Assembly: GCA_021234535.1 (NCBI GenBank)
Contig: CM037843.1
Coordinates: forward strand, 17,763,911-17,827,910
From: Stichopus chloronotus
Taxonomy: Eukaryota; Echinodermata; Holothuroidea; Aspidochirotida; Stichopodidae
Length of the DNA: 64,000 nucleotides
Reading direction: 5' to 3'
Each line of letters starts with the position of its first letter. Position 1 is the stretch's first letter. Shown piece by piece: positions 10,651-23,250 of this stretch. Under the pieces are notes generated by a model that worked only from the letters and a program-made list of their open reading frames with translations, was not told the origin of the DNA and ran no database searches. The translations under genes were made by a program, and so were the position numbers.

Positions 10651-13600
10651 GGTTGATATCTAGGGGAAAGGAAATATAAAAAAGGAAAAATTTCAACGTT
10701 CTTTCTGTCTCTATATACTCCAGTTGACAGTTTTGAAAATTGATCACAACTTAATATTTCCATTTCGTTCCCAGGCCTGATACAACCATGTTCAAACTTC
10801 ATACTTTCATCCAGAGAAGTACACATTTGCATTTGAGCCACATGAAATTGAGTTACTTCCGCTAACGGATGCCATATTTATGTCGGTGCATGTGCAATGT
10901 TAACGTTCCTTCATTTGTGTGTGTGTGTGGGAGGGGGGGGGGGGGCTCTTGCATAGATATTTCGAACGCTATTTGATTTTAACTTATCTCTCGATGAGAT
11001 TTTTTTTTCGAATGTTATTGGATGCATTTACAAACTTTTCTTTCTCTCTCTCTCTTCCTCTCTCATCTATTTATTTTTCTTTTTTTTTTTTTTTTGCTTG
11101 GAGCACCATTCCAACTAGAATCTCTTAATACATCACCATCAGCTGAATGATTGAACGGGTTAATGTCTAGTCATGAGTTTAGACTTTTCCATCTCACTCT
11201 TCGAAAAAAAAAACTTTGATTTGCACACTCGATGATCGGTTGGCTTCGAACAGGTAATGAAAACCTGTGAAGTTTTGTCTTCATTATGGAAATCTAAAAT
11301 GGATTCAAATGCACTTAGTGACCATATCTCTAAATCTCCCTGATCAGAATTAAAACATTCGACAGAAAAAAAAACCACCGATTATAGGAAATTGTCAATA
11401 TAAATCCCCCGAAGAGTGCACTTTATGTTTTGAAAGTCTAATCGATGAACTGTGGTATTTATTAGGAGTCAGTTCAAAACGGCATACGAAAGACTCACTT
11501 AAGGATAACAACTAAACAAATATAAAAAAGAAAAAAAAATATATCAACTTGGAGATAAAGAAAGTAAGATTAAGTAACTGACATTAGCTACAGTAAATTA
11601 TGGAGACAGCGCAATCCATCAGCTGAATTCATCCATTAATACAACATTAACAATGAACTACGTGATGAACATGAAACGGCTTAAAACGGTTTAGAATGTT
11701 GTAGGTAATGTGTATAGCAGCCTAGCCCACATTGACATATCTTTTATCTCAAATGTAACCATGCGTGCGCGATAGAATGCTGAAGGTGTACGTCATTGTT
11801 GACGTTTTGATTCACGATAACCTGTCGAGAGGCTCTGACTTAAGCAACATACAGATAAAATATAGCAAATCTTAAAAATACAACTCATTCGCGATATATC
11901 CCCCCCCCCCAAAAAAAAAAGAAAAAAGAAAAGAAATTTGCACTGCAGCTTTACGTTAAATCGAAAGGCATTAATTTCCTTGAAAATTAAAAATCTACAC
12001 ACCCCCAGGCATACCCTAATGAAGAACATAATTACCAATTGGAACTTATCGTAAGGAGTAAGTTTTAAAAGGTTTTTTTGTCAGTTTTTCTATGATTTTA
12101 AATCACGAAAGTTTTCCTACTTCATAGAACTAAAATGTAAAAGATTAAGCAATTGGAGACGGTGAATGTCAAAGTGTGTTTAATTTTATTGAGAAGAATT
12201 TAAGTCCAAATGACGCGCATCTAAAACAGAGCCAGCTTTATTCAGAAATTGTAGAATGAAACCCTGGGTAATAATCCATGGGAATTATATTTATTTCTAT
12301 TACCGTTTTTTTTTTAATAGGGCTTTTCAAAGTTTTAAGAAAATGCAAAACAGATGATGTAGAATGTTGCACAGTATCAGTATGTCTGTTGCTAGGCCTT
12401 TATATGCTATGTCTCAATTACTCAGTTACTGGCTTTCACGGCATTCACATTGGTATAAGTGATATCAATATTTGAAAAGAACACAATGTGTGATTCTAAA
12501 ATAAAACTTTCAAGTCACATAAACTTCTGAATAATCATTGAAATAAAGGTTAAATAAACAAAGGATAACATAGGTACATCAGGTGAGTCTTTCCCTTGAC
12601 GGTCGCAAATGTGCATGTTTAGTCTATTTTATTCACGGTGCACATTAGTGTCTCGAGACATGTACATCATACCTGATATATCTGACCAAGAGACATTGTG
12701 GGAAGGTGTGGGGGGGGGGGGGATACAAGTCTCAAGACTTGTCAAAATGCATGATGTAATGTAATGGATTTGGTGTAAAAGAGACATCTCTTTGTAAAAT
12801 GGTCAATATTTGATGGCTTGCCATGAAAATTGTTGCTAATTTTTAATGATCAACCCAGTCAAAATTTCAAAATGTGATTTTCATATCACGTGGAATTTAA
12901 GTTATAGCCAAAGAGTAAATAATGTTTTATCATAAAACTCGTATCATAAGTGAATCATTCCTCCGGTGCTATACCACTTCGGACTTATACCTCACATGAG
13001 GAACACGTAAACATGATAAAACTCTACATAATTCAGGCGTGTCCGTAGTCAACAAAGTACACTATTATCAATGAACTTATTAGAATCACATGCCATTAAC
13101 TGCATGTTCAACCATAGAGCTATTTCAGCTCCACGGTTTCCTGCCACCGTGGGCATCGAGCACCTCAAAGCTATAAAACTTGCTTAAATCTTTTTCAAAG
13201 AAATCAGCTTTATGTCATGTTCATTCAACCAATGGACCGATCAGTGATTGATGTCTATTGACGAGGGCGTTTCGTTTTTGAAACTGGGAGGAGGAGGTGG
13301 AAGTTGTAAAAGGGATATGACGATAAACCTGACGGATGAATCTTAGGTCATTGGTCGGGATTCCATTCCTCTTTGAGAAATTTTTGTTCATGTAAGGTGT
13401 CTTTGACACAAAATGGTGGCATATTTGGAGGAAAAAATAAAGTGACAGCGTTAGGGTGTGCATAATCGCACGTGGCGAGAGAAATGTTACAACGGTAGGC
13501 TGGAAACACATCCCATTAAAGTTATGGTGACTCTTAGAAAAAGGGTCCAGTCATTTGCGACTCTGTGTCTAAAATGACTTTAGAATGGGAATGAATTGAC

Positions 13601-14557
13601 TGTGGTGTAAAGTCTGACTTAAACATTCAAACGGAAATCATGGGTATTTACTGACGTGAACTGTCGATAGACGGCCATTGGAGAGTCAGTGAACTCATTC
13701 ATCGGAGGTAGATGAATCTCTTCCATTGTTAGTTGCATGGAGATCACTCACCCAAAAAAACTCCATTCCGAGAGTCAGATAACTCCATTATGGTTTTGAG
13801 TAATTTCGATAATTTATGGACAGATTTGTTTTCTCTTTCCCGGTTAGAGTGAATGAACTCCAAAACATTATCGAACAACTGTTGACATGTTTAGTTAGAC
13901 AAGATATTGTTACTGAAGTACGTTTAGGCGGGAATTCTGAGCACGAACGCACAAGAGAAAACACACCATTGGGGGGTCGACTATACATTACCTCACTCTT
14001 GATTAGCATGGGCCTCTTTGATAACCTTAAGTACACTTACCATGAAGAATAAAATACGGAAACAACGGAAGTAAAAAGAAGAACAAAAAAGAAGGATAAA
14101 ACAAGGATAAAAAGTCAGGTTTGACGGAGACGTAAGCAAATTACGTCATGAAAGTGCGTTCTCCTTGGCCAAAAAAAAAGAAAAGAAAAGAAATATCGTC
14201 AACAGCTGTATTCGTACCATGAAAATGACATTTTCAATACGCACCCCTACGCAACGCTATCTCCTCCCACCCCCTTCCCACCAACACCCTTTGCATGCAG
14301 TAACCGTCTCTATTAAATGAAGGACTTAAAAAGGCCTTCAAAACATGTTTGATTATAGACTAAGCCACATGAAGTGACAAACAATAGAGAAAAAAGGGAA
14401 GAAAAAAACAACAACAAAGAAATAAATTCAAGGGGTCTGATGGGTTTTTACTAGACAATAAATGTTACATCTTAATTGTCTTAAGTTAATGTTTACATTA
14501 AGAGTCCCCATTTCCAGATAGTAAGCACACCTTAAACTTTCGCCTAAGTGCTGTACA

Positions 14558-14640
14558 TTTACCACGTGCGATGAGTGGGTATAAAAGCCTAGCTGTGCTT
14601 TATCCAGCTGACATCTGTGTTGTCCCAGAAGATGGGAACT
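14558..14640 (+). promoter_or_regulatory. Promoter-like patch (E-box plus TATA box)
   Basis: ACCACGTG is followed about 20 bases later by GGGTATAAAAGCC, a near-ideal TATA box, and an ATG at 14632 opens a 25-codon frame. A GTAACA donor-like site follows at 14690. No recognisable downstream exon was found, so this is a pattern match only. Confidence 0.25.
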
Positions 14641-17600
14641 TTCTTCAGTAAACGTGTGGTCATATCGAAATTCAGCCGAGCCTGCTCGGTAACAGATTAT
14701 CCATGTTAATTTTATTGAGCCGTTTAGTGCGGGTCAATTACCAATGGGTTTGCCACGAGGTATGCATATACGATGATGTGTATATTTTATTTTTATGTAC
14801 ATCATCGAACAGAGAGGCCAAGGTCTTCTTTCTTGCGTCTCTTTTACAACCACATGTCGTTCATTCATCGGTGCACATCTTTTAAACAGTAAAAAAAAGG
14901 GTTTATACGATGTACTCGTCGTTTTTTGACATGGTAAAAATACTTACAGAAAACCGAATCAGTCAGTAGTTGCATGGCTGCAAAACAGCAGATGGACAAG
15001 TAAATTCAAAGTGGAAAGAAAACACACATGCATACAAATAGGATGATACTTCTTTCGAAACACGCAACGATCACGTGACGTTATGTTGCCGAAAAAGTGT
15101 AGGCTGTAGGCCTAAGCGTGATGTGGTGGTACACGCCAGCATTTAGGTCTTTGTGGAAGGCTGCATATCAGGAACATTGATTAAAAAGAATACATATGGG
15201 CCTATGTACAGTGTCAATGTCTTCTGCGTACGTGAGTGAAACTTCACAACTCAGTAATTGCAAATGCATATTAGTTTAAGAGGATTAAAAAACATTCTTT
15301 TCAGACATTTAAAACAAAGCATTTCTTTTGACTATATGTATTAGAGGAATTTGCCGTTCTGTAATCATCCTAAGGTATTATGCGTTATCTGAATGATCCT
15401 TGGAGATATATTTTGAATTTTTAATAATTTTCAGTTTGAGTGTTTTGTCATTATTTATACATAATTGGGTGTGAAATCGTATATACATAATTGGGTGTTA
15501 TATTTTTATGTATGAATATTGTGTACAATCTGCGTTGTATCAGTATACGAATATTTCTACCGGAATAAATTTAACGCGTGAACTGTATAATATTTACAAT
15601 TATCTAAATAATTTTATTTGCGGTTGACCTCGTAGCATGCATGCTGGTGGGAGACTGCCAGTGAACTCTGCCGTATAAAGGAAACTTTTAACTTTGTGGT
15701 ACCCGCGGTTGAACTCAAATAATTGAATAGCAACGTTACGTAATAATAAACCCGGATGTCGTTATAAAGAGGCTTAAGCCCGATGTTTCTCAATCAGCCA
15801 CATAAAATAACGATTACCGTCAAAACCTTACTGTCGAACCCATCAGCGGCACAGAGTTCACCGAGGTTCCTCCTGCTATTTAAAGTTTACCTGAATTATT
15901 TCGTTTGCAGAGGCCTACTAAACTGAGTCGTTTTTTTTTTTTTTTTTTTTTAGATTTTAACGACTTCTTAGGAATGGTATGGGGAGTTAAGGTATTGTTC
16001 TGCAGTGAACTGGCGTTCGATACGCTTTACCCTCTACCCGAGGTCTCCGTATTGTGTAATGAGTTCATTTCCTTATCAACAGCATTTAAAACACCAAAGG
16101 GCAGTGAGTTTCTTGGTCTTTCAATAATAATCAATCCTGGTAATAGAAACCAGTCAATCCTGGTAAAGAAAATGGAAGTCGGAGACATTGTCAGATCTTT
16201 CGGTCCTCTTGATAGGAAATGAAAGGTAACAACAAAGGAAATGTATCTATTGGACAAGTAAGCTGTATAATACATGTCCGCTTCTTTCAATATGAGGTCG
16301 ACGATCTCACTGGATCGTGTTACTGCATGTGAAATAATCAAATTCAAGTATAAGGAGAATGCGTTAATAAAGCTCTTTGATGTGCTAAATTATAAATAAC
16401 CGAAGGCAAAATGTTGTAGGTGTATCACGAGATCGACGAATATTCGGTGCACCGGTAGTGTTTCCTTTCTGCTGGCTTATCTCTACGAAGGAATCTACTA
16501 CCATCGAAGTTCAAAATTTAAAGAAAAAAAAAGTAAGCACTGAATGAAGCAAGTAAAGTAGGCCTATCCATGCACTTTTCAAATAATGGAAGATAAAACA
16601 GAAAAAAAAGAAAGAAAAGAAAATCATGTAGGAAGAAACTCGAACTATTTTAAATAGTCAAGTTATAATGAGTAAGTATGTGAGAATAATTCACCTGCGG
16701 AGGTCATCACATCTGTGAGAATCAACCCACCAATGCAGAGTGGACTTAGCTTTGGTGGTATGGTGTGAAATACTGCGCCTGCGTGTACTTTGCAGTGGAG
16801 CCTTGAGTGGAGCCTCCTTCAGGAAGATACACACAACTAACTTGACTTCATTCAATAAAGTGGAAAATGTTACATCACAGTGAAGGAATGCATGTACCAT
16901 GCATGAACAATGGTCATGTGATGTGAGTGGATGTTACAACTGTAGAACCCTGCCGAATTCTTTCACTAACCAGTTACATTGTACATTGCATGTAAGTTTC
17001 AAACAGCTGACGATGCACTTTTCCGTAGCAATGGCATCCCAGTAACCTAACGCTATGAATAACTTATTAAGCTAGATCATACGAAAATGTGTTTCACGGT
17101 CGAAATATTATAAGTAGGGGGCCGATCGCTTTTCAAATGTTCTTTTGCACACACATTTGAAAAAAAAAATGGACTAAACTGCAATGAAGTGAATGTAGAT
17201 TCAGCATTTCTAACTTTAAGATACCTTTCTTTTTTGTTGTTTGTTTTGTTGTGCCTTGTTTTTTTTGTTTGTTTGTTTGTTTTTCTTTACTGACATGATT
17301 CTGCTTACAGTCCGGCGGGAGTTAGCGTTACAGCTTACATTAGCTCTGTGATCGGGAGAGTACTTATGTATGATGCAGTGACGCGAATGCAGGCGCGTGG
17401 TTTAGGGAGATGAAGTGGAGATGGTTGACTTTTCAGCACTCGGTGATTTCGTGGTCCATGAGTATGAATAAAAGTACGGTGTTACAATGTGAATTACAGC
17501 ACATTTTAGCGTTTCACACAACAGTCCGTTCAAAATGTTTTTCCAAAACGTCACGGGTCAGTAATTGATGGAAATACAGTTACAGTTTGATTTTTCTTCG

Positions 17601-18135
17601 AGGAAAAAGTGGAGGATTGGGACATTTTGTCTGTACCCAACTCAAAAAGTGTGGGGGGGGGGTGACATGTACCCCGTCCCCCAAGGATCGACACCGATGA
17701 TTATGAGGTGATCACTATGGATACCAAAAGGGTTCAATGACAACCAGTCTCACTGTTCATGTGCTTACTCAATGCTCAAGATTTACATACTGATTTGGTT
17801 AAGGATGAAGGGGAGGGAGGGGGGTGGCAGGATTCAGGTCCAGCAAAAATTTCGCCGTCTAGAACTTCTTTAGGTGAGAAGAAATTATTAACATCATGTC
17901 ACATGTCTGTGTGGGCACTTGCGTATTTCTATTTTACCACCCCCCCCCCTCCCCATAGGAATCTGAACTGGTTGGAGGGGCTCTATTGAGTTGAAAGCCA
18001 AACAACGAGATTCTGTTTACTTATGTGATGTCGAAGTTATGTGCTTTTCTATACTAACGTGACTGAAACCTATCTAAATTGCGAGCAGATTTTGACCTTG
18101 AGCAGAGCGTCGTCCAACATCTCCACTGACAGAGC

Positions 18136-18161
18136 GATCTAGTCCATTTTTGGACTAGATC
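18136..18161. repeat. Perfect 11-bp hairpin
   Basis: Arms GATCTAGTCCA and TGGACTAGATC are separated by four T. A third ACTAGATCAC copy follows at 18173. It is not followed by a T run, and the genome is eukaryotic, so a terminator is not implied. Confidence 0.7.
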
Positions 18162-18737
18162 ACGTAACAACGTACTAGATCACATGACCCTCACACGATT
18201 CTCCGTCTTTTAATTGAAAATCGATGTAAAGCAGACGCATGAGGATGCCGTATATCATCACTCAGACTCACTACGATTTACAAAGATGTTGCTCTTTTCA
18301 CCATTTTCTAGAAAAAAAACAGCTTAAATTTTTGACCCTCTATAGTGGAGCACGTGTTAGAAGTTAAGATAATGATGATCCAGTACTTACGGCAGGCTAG
18401 ATAAATATAAAACTTACACAACCTACAGGAGGTGGGCTGGGATTTGAAATGATGCAATCTAATTTTAAGAATTCTTTAAATGTTTACAGTCTTGTCAATT
18501 TATTTTAAATTAGTATGCTGAGTGTAGGATGATGAAAACCTACGCTTTCCCATCCCTGAACTAACCATGGTCTTCTTAGAAAAAGAAAGAAAATGTGCAT
18601 CACTGTAAATTTCAGTTTCCTCTGTGAAAATTTACGTGGGTATTTCTTCAAATTGGTAGGTAAATCCATTTATCTGGGTGCTAAAATGGGAAGTTACGCT
18701 AGTGAGGGCTGGATGCAAAGGCATTGTTTATCAGAGA

Positions 18738-19110
18738 GGATGATGAAAAGGAGGAGAAGAAAGTCTATCAGGAGGACGTAAAGGAGTAATAAGGAGATCA
18801 CGAGGATGACCATGATGAGTATGACCGTGACAAAGATACTGATGATGAAGAAAATGATGAAGATAGTGATGACAATGTTGATGATGTCAATGATGATGAT
18901 AATGATGATGCTGATGGAGATTAAGATTATAATAATGATGATGATGATGAAAACTAATGATGATGACAATGATGATAATAATAATGATTATAATGATGGT
19001 GATCATAATAACGATTATAATGATGATTGTGACGACGATAAGCATGGAAGAGGGGAAAATGATGATGAGTGTTATGATGATAGTAAGGACGAAGATGAAC
19101 GTGACAATAA
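18738..19110. repeat. Imperfect GAT/ATG trinucleotide repeat tract
   Basis: About 370 bases dominated by GATGAT and AATGAT words with interruptions. Long open frames on both strands here, rich in Met/Asp or Ile, are by-products of the repeat. Confidence 0.9.
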
Positions 19111-22100
19111 TAGTGTCCATGATAATTCTTATTTTCCTATATTATGTTGTGATACGATGGAGTATCGTGTGTAACTGCATACACGATATGTAGGCGAAAG
19201 TGACGATACATGAAAACACCCAGAGAAGAGTCTTGAATTCCCACCATACAGCTCGGTAAAACTTACCACCACGTACAATCCTGTCACTAGTCTTGAAACG
19301 AAATACATCATGTTGTCATGTCTTGCATGCCACGTTATTCAAGTTTGGTGTTTTTTTGTTTCTTTTGTACTGTAAAGTTGGGTCTATCGTTGTAAATTTC
19401 CATGCTCATATTTTCCCTTTGTATGTCTTTGTCTGTATGTCCTACTATGATTTAACTTTGCTTCGAGCGGTTACATCTCACAGAATCCAAGAGAAGCAAT
19501 TAACTTGATCATAAACAAAGAAGGAAAAAATTCCATTTCATGTAAGGTACTGTGTATTTTTTACTTTTTAAAGTACAACGTGGTGTAGTCAAATGCACTT
19601 GAATAATATGGATGAGGGTTTACATTTGCGTGTGTGTGTGTGTGGGGGGGGGGGGGGGTGGTTGATATTGTTTGCGTATATGTCTGTGTATGTCTGTCTA
19701 AATGTGTGACTGTGAATTACAATAACGGCATGATCGGATCGGGGAAAAACTAATTTCTTAACGAGAGCAATGGCCAGAATTCGTTGGCGAGTTACTGTGA
19801 AACACTATGAAATCCACGAAGTAACTTTCCCGCAGGAAAAAAGTCCTTCAGCAGGTCATTAACCATGTATACTGCCAAAGATTAATACATTTGTCGCAGA
19901 ACTTATAGACACCGTGATGAGTTCATTTCATGTTCAAGACGAATATGACGAACTCAATTAGGAACATTAAAGGAGACAAACATATTGTTAATCGAACTTT
20001 AGGAACGAACCGTGCTGAAAGCACCATAAAAGTAATAACCTCAATGTTTAGAGCTACTGAATTAAAAAAGGGGTTTTGATTGTTGTCGGGGTCCGTAATG
20101 TAACTAGGGGTAACTGCAGGTAATCAATGTTATTGGAAAAACCTTTTTTACTTCCCTTTTTATGTACAGTTATAATTGTTGTTCAATTTCGTAACCTTAT
20201 GGAAGAAACCGCTGTAAAAGAAAACTTTTTTGGTGGGCCGTTGACGATGAAATGTATGTATAACATTAATGCTCGATTTGGAGCGTTATTTTGTGATGAC
20301 GGACGCTCTCAGCGTTATGTAGTTATTTCATAATACTTGCAAGATAATCTTGGAATAAATAGAGACACGTGTAAGAGGCAAATGCATACCAAATATTGAC
20401 GTATATTCAAAGGTCGTGAAAAGAAAGAATCCTTAAAATATACATGCAGCTAAACTCTTTGCTGCTCTGGCATCAAAACCAAACACACAAACATATTTCG
20501 AAAGGCTACATTTCTCTGAGAAAAAAAAAAAGTATCAATGAATCTGGAGACTGGGTTGCTGTCAAGTATGTCAAGTCTCGATTCTCGACAAGGATTTAAC
20601 ATAAATTAGAGATGAAACTCCAAATCTCCTCGCCTTCGAAAAAAAAGTTGATTTTTCATTATCAAAATTAGACAATTCCCAGAAGATTCATTCCATATCA
20701 TCAACTGTAACCACGTAGCATTTTATTCCATTCCAGATTCCTTGAAGTCAAATCTCTGCATGAAGATATAACGTGCAGTAATTATCGTAAGCACTTCACC
20801 ACGATATCAGAACGAATTTTCATTTCACTTGGAGGAAAAAGGGACGATGAGCGTAAATAGTCTCTCTTTTTTATTACCATAAAGCAAGACTTAAGGGAAA
20901 CTGTAACCAATCTAGCTATTGCCGTGACGTAAACTTTAAATTGAAAGTTACGATAAAATGGCAAGTTTCTTTGAGAGTAAAGTTGATTCGAACATAGATT
21001 CCCTCAAGACTGCAATTCAGCGAATATGTTTTAGCTTGAAATATTGAATGTATAGCGTTACTAAACAGGAGATGCAGATGTGGCACTGTTTTACGAAAAC
21101 GCTACAGGCTTTCTTCTGCTATACAAGACGATTGTACCTTGTTGTATGTGCACCTTTACCCATACACACATGTCCTATTCAAATGCGTATACGTACACAT
21201 TTAACCCGGTTACCCCACTACCCATCAAAAATATACAAACATTATCTGGAATATATGTGATGATTTATAAACTTTAAGGCCAACGAAAATCACACATTTG
21301 TAATAAAGTTCAAAGATAAAATGTTTATGCTTGTCGGTTGGTTTTGAAAAGAAATGTCATTGGTGAACATTGTTTATAGCCTTATAAAGTACTGTAGTCT
21401 CATTTTATCTTGAAATGAATTTTAGTTTGGCTATGATCCTCGTTTTCAATCAAGTTATGCATAGTTTGTCCTTGTAGCTCTGTGCTATTTCAAATAGTTT
21501 GACGATAGAGAAGTAGAGTGAAGACGTTTCGCAACAGAAACAACGAGCCACATAATTGTAAACGTATGTTATCAACGAGAGAACTTTGTTCAACGATTTG
21601 AAGGTCGTTAAGCTGAATATCACAATCTTCAATTTTGTATAGAGTTTCAGTTTACGGAACGACACATACATTTTCTGTGGTATTCTAACAAGTTCCCGTG
21701 GGATAGTCTGTTTCAGATTAGAATTTGAGCTTTATTTGTTTAATATGATTCAGCAAATTAAGATTTTTCTGCAGTTTGTGGTTCATGAAATGAGACAGAC
21801 TGGCAAACACCGATATACCTATAGATGATGTTTCTTTGAAATGTACCATATCATACATGAAACTTTTTTCTTAAATAACAACAAAATTATGATATTATAA
21901 TCGTTTTATATTCATAATGTCTCCACTATGTCGGTCTAAAGCACACGGGGAGATGCATACGACGGATGCCATCAAAAGTAAATGAAGTTGTGGAAATTGT
22001 GTTCTCATTTATTACTTTATTCCTTCACTTTACTTCGTCATGTTGTGTAAGAAATGGGAGAGAAAATAGGGCACGGATTCCTGTAGTTGGTTAGTTACCT

Positions 22101-23118
22101 GATGGGCTTTCTAAACGAATTTAATTGGAAAATAATAGAAAGTGACGTCACATAGGTAGGTTTCAACACCACCGTCAGGAAAAAGTTTCCGACATTTTTT
22201 TAAATGTATCTTCTATCCACTCAGTACCATAGGTGCATGTTGTTTTAAGTCACGAAATAGAGACGGCAAGGTTAACATGAATTTATAAAGTCAGAATGCA
22301 AGCACGTATTGGAACGGTCATAACCGTTGCGAACTTTAAGACCTTACACCGGCGATCCTCAAGTGTTTGATGAACCTAAACAAAGGTAATTGTGACTAGA
22401 ACAATCTCTTTAGGAAATTGCTGTATAATGTATGTATTTTATTTTGTATCATCTAACAGATTACAGTCTGGTTAAAACATAAAACAACTTAAGGTGTAAC
22501 CGTCCCGCCAAAAGTCTCTATAGCCTAAGTTATTAAAATATCTTCATGCAATCGTGTAAACAGATACTCTTACGCTAACGTGACCTTGTGCTACTTCCGC
22601 GCATAACATTTACACTCTGGTGTGACCTATTTTTCTTACACATGCAAGTGAACCTTGTCGTGTCTACTGATATTAAATGATATTTGTTTAGAATTTGCAG
22701 TTGCTGTAGTAACCCTTTCTATACATTTTGCTTTTTAAATTTCTTTGGAGAGGTTATAACGAAATGACAAGATAGAAATAAAAAATGAATAATTAATACG
22801 TTATAGGAATCGAACTTTCCCTGGCATAGGAAAGTACTGCCATTTCTCAGGTACAGTTACCATACGAATAACACCCTAGGCGTTGCTTTAACAGTTTCGG
22901 TAATGAGGTTTGCTTTAAAAGCATACTGCAGGATCGAAAAAGTGATAAAGTTAGCGGGATTTGGATTTCGAAACACATTATGACACGTGACTATTGACGT
23001 CAGCTCCCTTCATTTCGGCCTTACAAAGTCTTTTTTTATGACTTGACTTGAATAAATTTAAAAGTCTATTTCCTGTTTATTCAGGTCGTCTAGCTGTACA
23101 ATGGCCTAGGACCATCCT

Positions 23119-23250
23119 TTTCTCTTATTGGTCGATAACAGATGGCACGTCATGACCTGTTTTCCGAGAATGGCCGTTCCGTGGGCTACCCGATTAAATC
23201 ATTGACCAATTGCGGACTGAGGTACGGTAGCCTTTAAATGACGTCATTTA
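23119..23250. promoter_or_regulatory. Candidate regulatory patch: full CRE palindrome with CCAAT boxes
   Basis: TAAATGACGTCATTTA at 23235-23250 is a perfect 16-bp palindrome centred on the consensus CREB/ATF site TGACGTCA. ATTGG at 23127-23131 and CCAAT at 23206-23210 flank it. It sits about 12.6 kb upstream of the GPB5 start on that gene's strand; any link is speculative. Confidence 0.3.

Larger units (their letters stand above)
10661..18700. other. Gene-poor stretch upstream of GPB5
   Basis: No gene that I can defend; an untranslated GPB5 exon may hide here. Poly-G runs lie at 10930-10944 and 12711-12721, a C/A junction at 11900-11920, pyrimidine runs at 11038-11094, a direct repeat ATACATAATTGGGTGT at about 15458 and 15483, and an isolated TATA-type promoter motif near 14580. 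Confidence 0.45.

Noticed and set aside
16027..16347. Overlapping frames of about 105 codons on both strands
   Set aside because: Neither shows a domain, and mutual openness suggests chance.
16691..16900. Minus-strand frame ending at CAG|GTGAAT, exon-like
   Set aside because: Only a donor supports it; no acceptor, homology or partner exon was found.
18694..19193. Several long overlapping frames on both strands
   Set aside because: All are produced by the GAT/ATG repeat tract.
22801..22860. GGAATCGAAC word reminiscent of a tRNA T-arm
   Set aside because: No matching acceptor, D or anticodon arms could be folded around it.
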